Positions 26,534-36,800 are shown, numbered from the stretch's first letter. The stretch: 44,183 nt of DNA from JALEVB01 sp022768265 (GCA_034168985.1 JAXFJE010000019.1:1-44183), one strand, 5' to 3'. The notes: generated by a model from the letters alone, not told the origin. Numbers and translations: made by a program.

Positions 26534-26975
26534 TTAACATTGCTCCTAAGATTTGGTTAACTAACTTACCATCAACCTGACCTTTATATTGTGCCAGCAT
26601 GCTTTTCATGATCACACCTTGCGCTTTTTTATTAAGTTCTAAGTGTTGCTCATCAACGATCTTTAAGATAGCAGCTTTAATTTCTTCAACGCTCATTTGT
26701 TGCGGAAGATAGCTTTCAAGGATCGCGATCTTACGTTGTTCTTGTGCGATCAGTTCTTGACGATCGCTTGGTGTTTGCGCCAAAGAATCTTTCACTTGTT
26801 TAAGTTCTTTTTGGACATAAGCTAATTCATCAGCTTCCGCCAAAGTCACATTTTGTTCTTTTTCTGCTAGGGCAATAGCAGCGATGACCAAGCTCAACAC
26901 CCCTTTTTTAACAGTATCTTTCTCTTTCATCGCTTGCATATTGTCTTTACGTAATTGCAATAATAATTTACCCAT
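26526..26975 (-). CDS. YqeY/GatB-tail-like protein
   Basis: A 149-residue helical protein of the YqeY family, related to the tRNA-binding tail of GatB and found alone in many Firmicutes. The DNMQAMKEKD start, the central helical region and the ending QGVIMKSMLAQYKGQVDGKLVNQI-type segment are typical. It probably binds tRNA or supports the amidotransferase; the precise role is not known. It overlaps its neighbours on both sides by 8 bases (ATGGGTAA and ATGGATAA). Confidence 0.93.
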   Translation of the reverse strand: MGKLLLQLRKDNMQAMKEKDTVKKGVLSLVIAAIALAEKEQNVTLAEADELAYVQKELKQVKDSLAQTPSDRQELIAQEQRKIAILESYLPQQMSVEEIKAAILKIVDEQHLELNKKAQGVIMKSMLAQYKGQVDGKLVNQILGAMLNG

Positions 26976-27249
26976 TTTCTGTTTCCTCCATGATTGCTTG
27001 TTGATATTTTTTAGATATATCCATCATCATTTGTAGATATTCCTCATAATAACGCCGATAAGTTTTGGGAACTTTCGTCACATTTTGGGCTATTACGTCC
27101 TTTTCTCGTTGGGGATCAAAGATCGCTAAGCCATGTTCCATCTTATAGGCAACGACCTTTTCAGCTGCTTGCATGCGCTTGACAAACAAGCTAGCCATTT
27201 GTTCATCCACTTCATTGATGAGCAAGCGGGCTTGACTTAATTCATCCAT
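26968..27249 (-). CDS. AroQ-type chorismate mutase
   Basis: A 93-residue, all-helical monofunctional enzyme that turns chorismate into prephenate for Phe and Tyr synthesis. The signature runs LLINEVDEQMASLFVKRM, then KVVAYKMEHG, with REKDVIAQN later; the Arg and Lys positions fit the active site. It is short, as expected for the type II chorismate mutase domain. No prephenate dehydratase or dehydrogenase gene lies beside it. It overlaps the gltD-like gene by 8 bases. Confidence 0.92.
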   Translation of the reverse strand: MDELSQARLLINEVDEQMASLFVKRMQAAEKVVAYKMEHGLAIFDPQREKDVIAQNVTKVPKTYRRYYEEYLQMMMDISKKYQQAIMEETENG

Positions 27250-28447
27250 GTAAATGCTCCATTACTTCCTTAACCGTGGCTTTGGCATCATTAACAGCTT
27301 CCACTACGGTCTTAGCCCCTAGATACGCATCGCCGCACACAAAGATCTTTTTATCCTCGCACCCATGACCACTCAGCGTTTCATAAAAGCCCCACTTATT
27401 TAATTTTAATTGTGGAAAGTCTAGTCGCAAGGTTTGGCTTATTGCTACGATCACGCTGTCACAATCCACATGATGTTGGGTATCAGGGATGATCTTGGTT
27501 TGCTTGCGACCACGCTCATCAAGCACATTTTCACCTTTGGCAAAGATCATGCCTTGATCATCGATAGCGATCGGTACCTCAAACATCTTGAATTTTACCC
27601 CTTCTGCCAAAGCTTGATCGACCTCTTCTTTATTAGCTGGCATATCTTCAAAGGTCTTACGGTAATAGACATAGGTATCATAACCTTGTTTTTGTGCCAT
27701 GCGACAAGCATCCATCGCAACATTGCCACCACCTAAAACGATGACTTTTTTACCAAGCTCAAAGCTTGAAGGATCTTTTAGATAATCGATGGCATAGTGC
27801 ACATTATATCGTGTTTCATTAGGAATATGCATCATCTTCGCTTGTTGGGTCCCTACGGCCAAGATGATCGCATCATGCTCACTAGCTAGCTCAGCTAAGC
27901 CTATGCTAGTACCAATGTGACAATTGACGCGAATATGTACGCCTTTTTCCTTTAAGATCCGCGCATATTGATCAACGATATCTTTGCTTAAGCGAAAGTC
28001 AGGGATCCCATAGCGCAATACGCCACCAATCTTTGCATTAGCCTCATATAGCGTAACATCATAACCCTCATCGCTAAGCCATATCGCACTACTGATCCCT
28101 GCTGGACCGGCTCCCACGATCGCAATCTTTTGCTTTGTAGGCGTATTGCTCGCAAAATGAACATTTTTTAGATATGATAATGACAATTCCTGTTCAATTT
28201 CATAAAAATGAATAGGAACCTGTTTGAAATTTAAGACACAATTACCAAAACATTGGCGTTGATGATCACAAACTAAGCTACATACGGCACTAAAAGGATT
28301 ATTCGCAAATAATAATTTTTGAGCCTGTTCAATTTCATTGGCATTATATAGCTCTATGATCTTAGGAACATCGGTATTGATCGGACAATGTTTTTGACAT
28401 AAAGCGTTTTTACATTTTAGACATCTTGTGGCATCTTGATGAACCAT
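27242..28447 (-). CDS. GltD-like NAD(P)-dependent FAD oxidoreductase with two Fe-S clusters
   Basis: A 401-residue flavoprotein related to the small subunit of glutamate synthase. The N-terminus has two Cys clusters for 4Fe-4S centres: RCLKCKNALCQKHCP (8-22), then C..VC..QRQC.GNC near 55-73. A Rossmann FAD site (VGAGPAGISSA) and an NAD(P)H site (VLGGGNVAMDA) follow. It likely passes electrons from NAD(P)H to a partner. No gltA-like partner is adjacent, so the acceptor is unknown. Start 28447 is chosen because GGAGGT lies 7 bases upstream; the ORF could otherwise begin 24 codons earlier without support. It is the first gene of the aroQ-yqeY-ybaK operon. Confidence 0.93.
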   Translation of the reverse strand: MVHQDATRCLKCKNALCQKHCPINTDVPKIIELYNANEIEQAQKLLFANNPFSAVCSLVCDHQRQCFGNCVLNFKQVPIHFYEIEQELSLSYLKNVHFASNTPTKQKIAIVGAGPAGISSAIWLSDEGYDVTLYEANAKIGGVLRYGIPDFRLSKDIVDQYARILKEKGVHIRVNCHIGTSIGLAELASEHDAIILAVGTQQAKMMHIPNETRYNVHYAIDYLKDPSSFELGKKVIVLGGGNVAMDACRMAQKQGYDTYVYYRKTFEDMPANKEEVDQALAEGVKFKMFEVPIAIDDQGMIFAKGENVLDERGRKQTKIIPDTQHHVDCDSVIVAISQTLRLDFPQLKLNKWGFYETLSGHGCEDKKIFVCGDAYLGAKTVVEAVNDAKATVKEVMEHLHG

Positions 28448-28504
28448 AAACTTTACCTCCACCAACATTATTCTATTACAAAATGCCTTTTTTTTCACAT
28501 TTTT

Positions 28505-28535
28505 TGCTATAATTTTCAAAAGATTATGCTAAAAT
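28505..28535 (+). promoter_or_regulatory. Two extended -10 boxes before the ATP-grasp gene
   Basis: TGCTATAAT (28505-28513) and TGCTAAAAT (28527-28535) both fit an extended -10. AAGGGGGG follows 8 or so bases before the ATG at 28562. Either could start the ATP-grasp/esterase transcript. Confidence 0.55.
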
Positions 28536-28561
28536 ATTTCATAATAAGGGGGGCATTATTT

Positions 28562-29752
28562 ATGAATTTTATCTTCATTTCCCCAACCTTTCCTAAAAAC
28601 TATTATCAGTTTGCTCGCGCAATTAAAAATCTAGGTCAAAATAGCTTAGGAATCGCTGAGGATCCATATGAAAATCTATCATTAGAATTAAAAGAATCAT
28701 TAACCGACTACTATCAAGTAGCGTCTTTAGAAAATTATGATGAGGTCTATCGCGCAGTGGCCTACTTTGCTTTTAAATATGGCAAGATCGATTGGTTAGA
28801 ATCGAACAATGAATATTGGTTGCAAAGCGATGCTTCTTTACGTCAAGATTTCAACATCACATCAGGAGCTTTTCCGGCAGAATTAGAACACTATAAATAT
28901 AAATCCAAGATGAAAGAATTCTATGCCAAAGCTAATGTTAAAACGGCACGTTATCATTTGGTAACAAATCTTAGCGAAGGCAAAGCTTTCATCAAGGAAG
29001 TTGGTTACCCTGTCGTGGTCAAACCCGATAATGGCGTAGGAGCCAATGCTACCTTCAAAATCAAAAATGATGCCGAACTTGAGTTATTCTATCGCACCTT
29101 GCCAAATGTCCCATACATCATGGAAGAATTCATCAATGGTATGATCGTTTCTTACGATGGTATCTGTGATGAAAACAGCAAGGTCATCTTTGAAACCTCA
29201 CACATCTTCCCAACACCGATCATGGATATCGTCAACAACGTTGATGAATGCTGTTACTACTCGGTGCGTAAGATCCCTGAAGATCTGCAAAAAGTTGGGC
29301 GAGCTGTCATTGCCGCTTTTAAACCACGCTCACGCTTTTTCCATTGTGAATACTTTAGATTGTTAGAAGACAAAGAAGGCTTAGGTAAAAAAGGTGACAT
29401 CTTAGGTTTAGAAGTCAACATGCGCCCACCTGGAGGTTATACTACGGACATGATGAACTTTGCCAACGATATCGATGTTTACAGCATTTATGCGCAGATG
29501 GTCATGGGCCATGTGTTGCCATATAATATGCAACGTCCATATTTTTGTGCCTATGTTGGCCGCCGTAATGGCATCAACTATAAAAATTCCGAAGCTAAGA
29601 TCCTAGCCCGCTATGAAGGTAAGATCTGCATGCATGAAAATATGCCTGAGATCATCAGTGCAGCTATGGGCAATGATATGTACACCGCCCGTTTCAAGAC
29701 CGAAAAAGAAGTACATAGCTTTATCGAATACTGTACAGCAAAGAAAGGATAG
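28562..29752 (+). CDS. ATP-grasp domain ligase
   Basis: A 396-residue ATP-grasp enzyme. It starts MNFIFISPTFPKNYYQFARA, has the lysine-glycine ATP segment VVVKPDNGVGA (near 157-167), an adenine-site EEFINGMIVSYDG, and a metal-binding LEVNMRPPGGYTTDM. These place it with carboxylate-amine ligases (carbamoyl-phosphate synthase large-subunit-like). The ligand pair cannot be read. The start at 28562 has AAGGGGGG upstream. It is 2 bases from the esterase gene, so the two are co-translated and probably act on the same molecule. Confidence 0.9.
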   Translation: MNFIFISPTFPKNYYQFARAIKNLGQNSLGIAEDPYENLSLELKESLTDYYQVASLENYDEVYRAVAYFAFKYGKIDWLESNNEYWLQSDASLRQDFNITSGAFPAELEHYKYKSKMKEFYAKANVKTARYHLVTNLSEGKAFIKEVGYPVVVKPDNGVGANATFKIKNDAELELFYRTLPNVPYIMEEFINGMIVSYDGICDENSKVIFETSHIFPTPIMDIVNNVDECCYYSVRKIPEDLQKVGRAVIAAFKPRSRFFHCEYFRLLEDKEGLGKKGDILGLEVNMRPPGGYTTDMMNFANDIDVYSIYAQMVMGHVLPYNMQRPYFCAYVGRRNGINYKNSEAKILARYEGKICMHENMPEIISAAMGNDMYTARFKTEKEVHSFIEYCTAKKG

Positions 29753-29754
29753 CT

Positions 29755-30513
29755 ATGAAGATTGAATATTACAAAACATATAGTCGTCATTTAGATCGCG
29801 AAATGGAATTCAAGGTCTATGGTGCCCAAGGCAAGCCGATGTTAGTCTTTCCTTGCCAAAATGGCCGCTTCTTTGATTATGAAGATCAAAAAATGATCGA
29901 AACGATTGCTCCGTTTATCGACAGTGGGCGTTTACAAGTTTTCTGCGTTGATTCCATCGACATCGAAAGCTGGTCAAGCGAAACCATCGCCAATCGCCAA
30001 CGCTTAGAAAATCACGAACGTTATTATCACTACATCACGGAAGAACTAGTACCTTATATCTTCCATATCAATCAACAAGCCAATAACGGCCAATTAGCTG
30101 ATGGCATCATCACCAATGGCTGTTCCATGGGGGCTAGTCATGCCTTAAACTTTTTCTTAAGACGCCCTGATATCTTTAGCGGTACTTTGGCATTAAGCGG
30201 CTGCTATGATATGCGCTACTTCTTTAAGGATGGTTATATGGATGACCTATTATATAACAACAACCCTGTTAGTTATATCGAAGGCATGAGCTATGATCAC
30301 CCCTACGTTAACCTATATCGTCAGCGTAAGATCATCATTTGTGTTGGTCAAGGAGCTTGGGAACATCCAATGATCGAAGATACGCAGCGTATCAAAGAAT
30401 TATTTGGCTATAAAGATATCCACGCCTGGATCGATTTTTGGGGGCACGATGTTGCTCACGATTGGCCATGGTGGAAAAAACAAATGGTCTATTACTTAGA
30501 ATATATGTGCTAA
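29755..30513 (+). CDS. Alpha/beta-hydrolase fold esterase
   Basis: A 252-residue enzyme of the esterase D / putative esterase group. The nucleophile elbow is NGCSMGAS, with Ser124. A catalytic His is likely in FWGHDVAHDWPWW near the C-terminus, and an Asp near CVGQGAWE. No signal peptide, so it is cytoplasmic. It begins 2 bases after the ATP-grasp gene and may release, cyclise or deacylate its product. ATP-grasp/esterase pairs occur in many Firmicutes without an assigned role. Confidence 0.88.
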   Translation: MKIEYYKTYSRHLDREMEFKVYGAQGKPMLVFPCQNGRFFDYEDQKMIETIAPFIDSGRLQVFCVDSIDIESWSSETIANRQRLENHERYYHYITEELVPYIFHINQQANNGQLADGIITNGCSMGASHALNFFLRRPDIFSGTLALSGCYDMRYFFKDGYMDDLLYNNNPVSYIEGMSYDHPYVNLYRQRKIIICVGQGAWEHPMIEDTQRIKELFGYKDIHAWIDFWGHDVAHDWPWWKKQMVYYLEYMC

Positions 30514-30534
30514 CAACCTGTCTAACAGGTTGTT
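30512..30534 (+). terminator. Hairpin after the esterase gene
   Basis: AACAACCTG (30512-30520) and CAGGTTGTT (30526-30534) form a 9-bp stem overlapping the esterase stop. The T run is short (TTTTC), so it may be an attenuator with read-through to the ABC exporter 49 bases on. Confidence 0.6.
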
Positions 30535-30561
30535 TTCAACTATTTAGAAAGAAGGAATGTC

Positions 30562-32310
30562 ATGTTAAAAAGATTTATCCACTACTACAAACCACATAAA
30601 AAAATGTTTGCCTTAGATATGCTAGCTTCGCTAGCCATTTCCATCATCGGCATGATCTATCCAATGATCACCCGCGAAATGCTAAACAATGTCATCCCTA
30701 ACCATCAGGTCAAAATGATCTATATCTTAGGCATAACGCTATTTATCCTCTATTTTATCCGGATGCTATTACGCTATTTCGTTCAATATTATGGGCATGT
30801 CATCGGGGTCAAGATGCAAGCTCAGATGCGGAATGATATGTTTCAAAAATTACAAAAGCTACCTTACGAATATTATGACAATCATGAAACCGGTAAGATC
30901 ATGTCCCGCATGACCAATGATTTGATGGACATTAGCGAACTAGCACACCATGGTCCTGAAAACTTTTTTATCTCTGGGGTCATGATCGTTGGTTCTTTTG
31001 CTTATCTATGCACGATCAATGTCTACTTGACCTTGATCATCTTTAGCTGTGTACCTTTGCTTGTCATCGTATCTTTATTATTACGCAACAAGATGCGCAT
31101 CGCCTTTTTAGAAAGCCGTAAAAGCATCGCTACCATCAATGCCGCCCTAGAAAATAGCATCGGTGGAATCAGGATCACCAAAGCCTTTACCAACAGCGAA
31201 AAAGAACTTGAAAAATTTGAAGTTGGCAACAAAAGCTTTGTTCAAAATCGTAAACATGCTTATAAAGCCATGGGACAATTCCATTCTACGACCCAATTTA
31301 TTACTGATGTCTTCAATGTCATCGTCTTGATTGCTGGAGGCATCTTCCTATATCAACAACAGATAACTTTTGGTGATTACTCAACCTTCATTGTTTCTGT
31401 CAACTTATTCATCAATCCTGTTACGACCTTGATCCAATTCATGGAACAATATCAAAACGGCGTTACCGGCTTTGAGCGTTTCTTAGAAATCATGGATCAG
31501 CCAGAAGAAGCTGAAGCTCCTAATGCCAAAACATTAACAGCGCCTAAAGGCCAGATTTCTTTTGCAGATGTATCTTTTAAATACAATGATTCTAAACAAA
31601 TCATCGACCACATCGATTTCACCATCGAACCTGGCCAAAAATTAGCTTTAGTTGGTCCTAGCGGTGGTGGTAAAACCACGATCTGCCATTTATTGCCTCG
31701 CTTCTATGTGCCAACTAACGGCGCGATCACCATTGATGGTATCAACATCAATGATCTATCTCTTGCTTCTTTGCGCCAAAATATCGGTATCGTTCAACAA
31801 GATGTCTTCTTATTTACAGGAAGCTTCTATGAAAATATCTTATACGGTCGCTTGGACGCTACTTTTGAAGAAGTTGTAGAAGCTAGTAAAAAAGCTAACA
31901 TCTACGATTACATCATGTCCTTACCAAATGGTTTTGATACCCAAATTGGTGAAAGAGGCACCAAATTATCGGGTGGGCAAAAACAACGCTTATCGATCGC
32001 TAGGGTCTTCTTAAAAAATCCACCGATCTTGATCTTAGATGAAGCTACTTCAGCTTTAGATAACACCACGGAAATCTTGATCCAAGAAGCTTTGGATGAA
32101 CTATGCCAAGGACGAACGACCATCATCGTCGCCCACCGCCTTTCAACCATTCGCAACGCCGATGAGATTGCAGTCATCGCAAATGGTAAGATCATTGAAA
32201 AAGACACCCATGAAGCCCTATTGGCTAAACAAGGTGTCTACGCTAAATTATATCAAGCCCAATTTCGTAACAATGATCATATCATCGATCAAGAGATGAT
32301 GCAGCAATGA
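30562..32310 (+). CDS. ABC exporter, fused permease and ATPase
   Basis: A 582-residue half-transporter. Six N-terminal helices (about 15-300) are joined to an ATPase with Walker A GPSGGGKTT (about 369-377), signature LSGGQKQR, Walker B ILILDEATSAL and the H-loop VAHRLST. It is a type IV exporter (MsbA/LmrA-like) likely working as a homodimer, since no second half is adjacent. GAAAGAAGGAA precedes the ATG. It follows the ATP-grasp/esterase pair on the same strand, which hints that it exports their product, though a hairpin separates them. Confidence 0.94.
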   Translation: MLKRFIHYYKPHKKMFALDMLASLAISIIGMIYPMITREMLNNVIPNHQVKMIYILGITLFILYFIRMLLRYFVQYYGHVIGVKMQAQMRNDMFQKLQKLPYEYYDNHETGKIMSRMTNDLMDISELAHHGPENFFISGVMIVGSFAYLCTINVYLTLIIFSCVPLLVIVSLLLRNKMRIAFLESRKSIATINAALENSIGGIRITKAFTNSEKELEKFEVGNKSFVQNRKHAYKAMGQFHSTTQFITDVFNVIVLIAGGIFLYQQQITFGDYSTFIVSVNLFINPVTTLIQFMEQYQNGVTGFERFLEIMDQPEEAEAPNAKTLTAPKGQISFADVSFKYNDSKQIIDHIDFTIEPGQKLALVGPSGGGKTTICHLLPRFYVPTNGAITIDGININDLSLASLRQNIGIVQQDVFLFTGSFYENILYGRLDATFEEVVEASKKANIYDYIMSLPNGFDTQIGERGTKLSGGQKQRLSIARVFLKNPPILILDEATSALDNTTEILIQEALDELCQGRTTIIVAHRLSTIRNADEIAVIANGKIIEKDTHEALLAKQGVYAKLYQAQFRNNDHIIDQEMMQQ

Positions 32311-33420
32311 TCATTCACTATAGGCTTTACTAATAATTTCTAACATTGAAGGAATATCAATATGTTGTGGACATTTGGCAACACAAGCTGAACACTTGCG
32401 ACAAGCCGTGCTACGTTTACCAGCGTCCATGAATAGATATTCCTTTTTATTATGGTCGACCAATTGATAAATATGACCTTCATTATAGATCCTGAAATTA
32501 CGAGGAATATCCACCCCAAAAGCACAAGGCATACAATAACGACATGCTGTACAAGCAATTTGGATCCGTTTTGCAAATAAAGCTTGCGCTTTAGCATAGA
32601 TAGCATGTTGAGCTTCATCTAATTCCCACACGCTATTTGCCGTGGCGATATTATCCCTTAACTGTTCTAAATTGGACATTCCTGATAATACGCACATGAC
32701 ATTATCATGCGCCATGACCCATCTTAAGGCCCAGCTAGCAGGACTAGCTTGATCATAGCTAGCAAATAAGGCTTGGATCTCACTAGGCACATTCGCTAGC
32801 ATACCACCTCTAATAGGTTCCATGATCACAAGCGGTATATTTAGATTTCGAGCTAATTGATAGCCTTTGCTACCAGCTTGATAATTAGTATCCATGTAAT
32901 TATATTGGATCTGACAAAAATCCCATGGATAATGCTGGATGATCTTCGCAAATACCTCATACTCATCATGAAAAGAAAAACCGATATGTTTTACCTTACC
33001 GCTAGCCTTTAAACTTGCTAAATGGGCAAATAAGCCCATCGCCTCCAATTTAGCAAAACGCTCTTTGTTCAAAGCATGCAATAGATAAAAATCAAGATAT
33101 TCGACCTGCAAACGTGCTAATTGGTTATCTAGCATCGCATCAAATCCTGCGATATCATCGATCATCCAGACCGGTGATTTGCTAGCCACATAAACACTTG
33201 TTCGATCGATCGTTTTAAGCCAACGTCCCAAGATCAACTCTGAGGTCTGATCATGATAGGGATAGGCCGTATCATAGTAATTAACACCTTGGGCATATGC
33301 TTCATCAAGCATAGCGAAAGTTGCTTTTTCATCAACCTTTCCTTGGGCATCATGTGGAAAGCGCATGCACCCAAAACCTAAAATTGATGTTCTAACATCT
33401 CCAAATGTACGATATTGCAT
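32311..33420 (-). CDS. Aldo/keto reductase with C-terminal 4Fe-4S domain
   Basis: A 369-residue protein. A TIM-barrel AKR domain (D50, Y55, K81 and an H in FYLLHALN) is fused to a C-terminal ferredoxin-like tail with two Cys clusters, CTACRYCMPC and STACRKCSACVAKCP. This two-part type is common in anaerobes and probably reduces a carbonyl with NAD(P)H while exchanging electrons with the Fe-S centres. The physiological substrate is unknown. It converges with the ABC exporter with no gap between stop codons. A ribosome site (AAAGGAGG) precedes the ATG. Confidence 0.93.
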   Translation of the reverse strand: MQYRTFGDVRTSILGFGCMRFPHDAQGKVDEKATFAMLDEAYAQGVNYYDTAYPYHDQTSELILGRWLKTIDRTSVYVASKSPVWMIDDIAGFDAMLDNQLARLQVEYLDFYLLHALNKERFAKLEAMGLFAHLASLKASGKVKHIGFSFHDEYEVFAKIIQHYPWDFCQIQYNYMDTNYQAGSKGYQLARNLNIPLVIMEPIRGGMLANVPSEIQALFASYDQASPASWALRWVMAHDNVMCVLSGMSNLEQLRDNIATANSVWELDEAQHAIYAKAQALFAKRIQIACTACRYCMPCAFGVDIPRNFRIYNEGHIYQLVDHNKKEYLFMDAGKRSTACRKCSACVAKCPQHIDIPSMLEIISKAYSE

Positions 33421-33433
33421 GGATTTACCTCCT

Positions 33434-33538
33434 TTATATCAATAAAAAGACGGTTTGGAGCGATAATAGCGCTACTACTACGCTTAAGATCAAGATCAAT
33501 TGTTTTCTAAACTTCCGTTTTAATCTAACTTTTTTCAT
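33434..33538 (-). CDS. 34-residue small membrane protein (predicted)
   Basis: An open frame of 34 codons on the minus strand, just upstream of the aldo/keto reductase. The first 13 residues are strongly basic (MKKVRLKRKFRKQ), and one hydrophobic stretch of about 20 residues follows. This is the form of a small inner-membrane protein or peptide. AGGTGA lies 4-5 bases before the ATG at 33538. A second ATG at 33541 is also possible. No homologue is recognised. Confidence 0.5.
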   Translation of the reverse strand: MKKVRLKRKFRKQLILILSVVVALLSLQTVFLLI

Positions 33539-33628
33539 CATTCACCTACATTTATGATAAAATAATATCAACGTAATTTTATCACTCCTATATTATTTAA
33601 GCAACGACAGAAGGAAAGGAACCTAACT

Positions 33629-33844
33629 ATGTTTGCATATCTAATATTTTTCTTACAAATCACCAGTATCATCATTTTTATCTTTGCTCGGCAGCATATC
33701 TTATTGCAAAAAGTATGCATGGGGATCTGGGGATCATTATTAATTTGGATGATCTTCCAAAATGATGTGACGGAAATACTTCGTTGTGTCTTATTTTTAA
33801 GTGGTCATTTGACCGATATTTATTATGAACGAAAATGTAAATAA
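33629..33844 (+). CDS. 71-residue hypothetical membrane protein
   Basis: A small protein with three hydrophobic segments (about 3-20, 27-43 and 45-60) and a basic, Tyr-rich C-terminus. AAAGGA is 8-9 bases upstream of the ATG, and its stop codon overlaps a strong terminator hairpin. Both support expression. It is not recognisable by family and may be a fragment of a larger membrane protein. Confidence 0.6.
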   Translation: MFAYLIFFLQITSIIIFIFARQHILLQKVCMGIWGSLLIWMIFQNDVTEILRCVLFLSGHLTDIYYERKCK

Positions 33845-33878
33845 AACTGCAGATTTTGTGATAGATCTGCAGTTTTAT
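33841..33878. terminator. Bidirectional terminator between small membrane gene and activase
   Basis: A 14-bp perfect stem: arms ATAAAACTGCAGAT (33841-33854) and ATCTGCAGTTTTAT (33865-33878) around a 10-base loop. It overlaps the stop of the plus-strand gene and abuts the stop of the activase gene. Confidence 0.9.
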
Positions 33879-36800
33879 TTATGCTTTGGCGGAAGCTAAC
33901 ATTAATTTGATCCGATTCAATTGATTAACTTCGCTAGCCGAGGAATCATAATCAACAGCGATAATATTAGCTTGGGGATATTTAGCTTTTAAAGGTTTGA
34001 TCATTCCTTTGCCTACCACATGATTTGGTAAACAACCAAATGGTTGGATACAAATAACATTTGCTACATCATTTTCCAATAATTCTACCATTTCCCCCGT
34101 TAAGAACCAACCTTCACCATATTGATTGCCAAGTGATAAAAATGCGCTTGCCCCATGAGCTATTTTTTCGATATCTAGCGGTATATCAAAACGTTTGCTA
34201 GCTTTTAAAGCTTCGATGGCCGGTTGTCTGATCAGCTTGATCACCCCTATCCCAACTTCCGCTATTAATTCACCTTTATATGATGTGCCTAAATATTGAT
34301 GTTTATAAATATTATTATATAGGCAATAATTCATAAAATCAGCCAAGTCTGGCACTACCACTTCAGCGCCTTCTTTTTCTAAAAGCTCAACAAGATGATT
34401 ATTTGCTAAAGGCATATATTTGACCAATATTTCTCCAACGATCCCTACCTTTGGTTTAACCAACGTTTCATCAATTGCTAAGGTATCAAAGGCTGTAACG
34501 ATCTTTTGACATATTTGCTTGTGCGTCAATGGGCTTTTATGATCGATCAAAGCAGCACTGCAGCGATCCACCCATTTTTTGCACAAAGCATCAGCAGAAC
34601 CTTTGATTTTTTCATACGGTCTGACGCGGTATAAACAACGCATTAATAAATCGCCATAGATAACTGCTTTGGCCGCTGCCAACAATAAGCTTGGGCTCAT
34701 TTTAAATCCTGAGTTTTTTTCTAAGCCATTGGCATTAAAGGAAATAACTGGTATATGGCTTAAACCACTGCTGTCTAAAGCTTTTCTAATAAATCCCACA
34801 TAATTACTAGCACGACAGCATCCCCCAGTTTGCGACATGATGATCGCTAAATGATCTGTATCATATTTACCTGATAATACGGCATCCATGATCTGCCCAA
34901 CAACTGTGATCGAAGGAAAGCAGGCATCATTATTAACATACTTCAACCCTGTATCAATAGCTTGACGATTATCATTATCCAACACGACAATATGATAACC
35001 ATGATGCTGAAAGATCGGCTGTAGGATTGCAAAATGCAACGGAGACATCTGTGGGGCTAGGATCGTATAACCTTGCTTTTTCATCTTTGCAGTAAATTCT
35101 ACTCTTTGATAATGATATAAGTCATCATCCTTTTTTAATTTAGTAAGCTGGCGTTGCCGCATGGCTGCCAAAAGACTTCTTATCCTGATCTTAACAGCAC
35201 CCAAATTACTAATTTCATCGATCTTCAACAAAGTATAGATCTTCCCTGCTTTACTTAAGATATCATTAACTTGATCGCTTGTTACGGCATCAAGACCACA
35301 CCCAAAAGAATTTAATTGAATTAATTCAAGCTTTTTTTGTTCGCTCACAAAATTGGCTGCCGCATATAAACGTGAATGATAGGTCCATTGATCTAAGGCT
35401 CGCAATTTCATTGCATGCGCATAATCATAAGGTAAGCTATCCTCTGTAAAGACATGTAAGCCATATGAAGATATCAATTCGGGAATCCCATGGTTGATCT
35501 CTGGATCGATATGATAGGGTCTTCCTACCAAGACGATACCCTGTTCATCATGCTTATTCATGCTTGCAAGCAAAGATATTCCCTTATCACGAATATCTTT
35601 TTTAGCTTTAGCTTGTTCTAGCCAAGCTTTATGGACAGCTGCATGAACTTCCTTTGCATCGATATTCCATTTTTCCTGACAAAATTTAACCAATCTTTTA
35701 CTTATCACCTGCTCGTTGGTAAAGGCAACAAATGGTCTTAAATATTCGATGTTTTCTTTAGGAATTTCATCGATATTATTTTTGACATTTTCCGAATTAG
35801 CGATGACCATCGGACAATTATAATGATTTTGAGCATGCTTCATTTCTTGATGTTCATAAAAGATGCAGGGATAAAAGATCGTTTTAATACCTTGATCGAT
35901 CAACCATTTAACATGTCCATGAGCTAATTTCGCAGGATAGCACTCTGATTCTGACGGAACGGATTCCATACCTTTTAAATATATTTCACGATTAGATAAT
36001 GGTGATAATACGACCTGAAATTTTAATTCTTTAAAAAATGTTGCCCAAAAAGGATAATTTTCATACATATTCAGCGTTCGAGGAATCCCTATTTGTCCTC
36101 GCACAGCTTTTTCTAGGGATAATGGTTCATATGCAAACAAACGTTTACGCTTAAACTCAAACATATTTTCCCCTTTTTGTCGAAGTGCACTGCTCCTAAC
36201 CACTTTCTCACAGCGATTGCCTGAGATATGCTTTTTTCCATTTGAGAAGACATTTGTCGTCAATACGCAATGATTAGTACAGCCATTGCAGCGATGTACG
36301 CTGGTAGTATATTCTACTTTCGCAAAATCTGTTAAGGGGATCGTGGTCGTTTGTTGTCCTTGATAATTATTTCTAGCTATTAAAGCAGCCCCAAAAGCTC
36401 CCATGATTCCGGAAATATCGGGGCAAATTACTTCTTTATCTATTATTTTCTCTAAACTTCTTAAAACCGCATGATTATAAAAAGTGCCGCCTTGTACAAC
36501 GATATCATTGCCCAATTTAGTGATATCCGTCAGCTTGATTACCTTAAACAATGCATTTTTGATGACCGAATAAGCCAAACCTGCCGAAATATCTTCTACA
36601 TGTGCCCCTTCTTTTTGCGCTTGTTTGACATTGGAATTCATAAATACCGTACATCTAGAACCAAGATCAATTGGCGATTTTGCAAATAGTGCCTTTTGCG
36701 CAAAGTCTTGAACATCATATCCTAAGGAATTAGCAAAATTTTCGATAAAAGAACCACAACCAGAAGAACAAGCTTCATTTAAGATAACATTGACGACATG

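Noticed and set aside
28436..28561. Upstream extension of the ATP-grasp gene
   Set aside because: It overlaps the divergent promoter region and lacks a ribosome site; the later ATG has AAGGGGGG and fits the family start.
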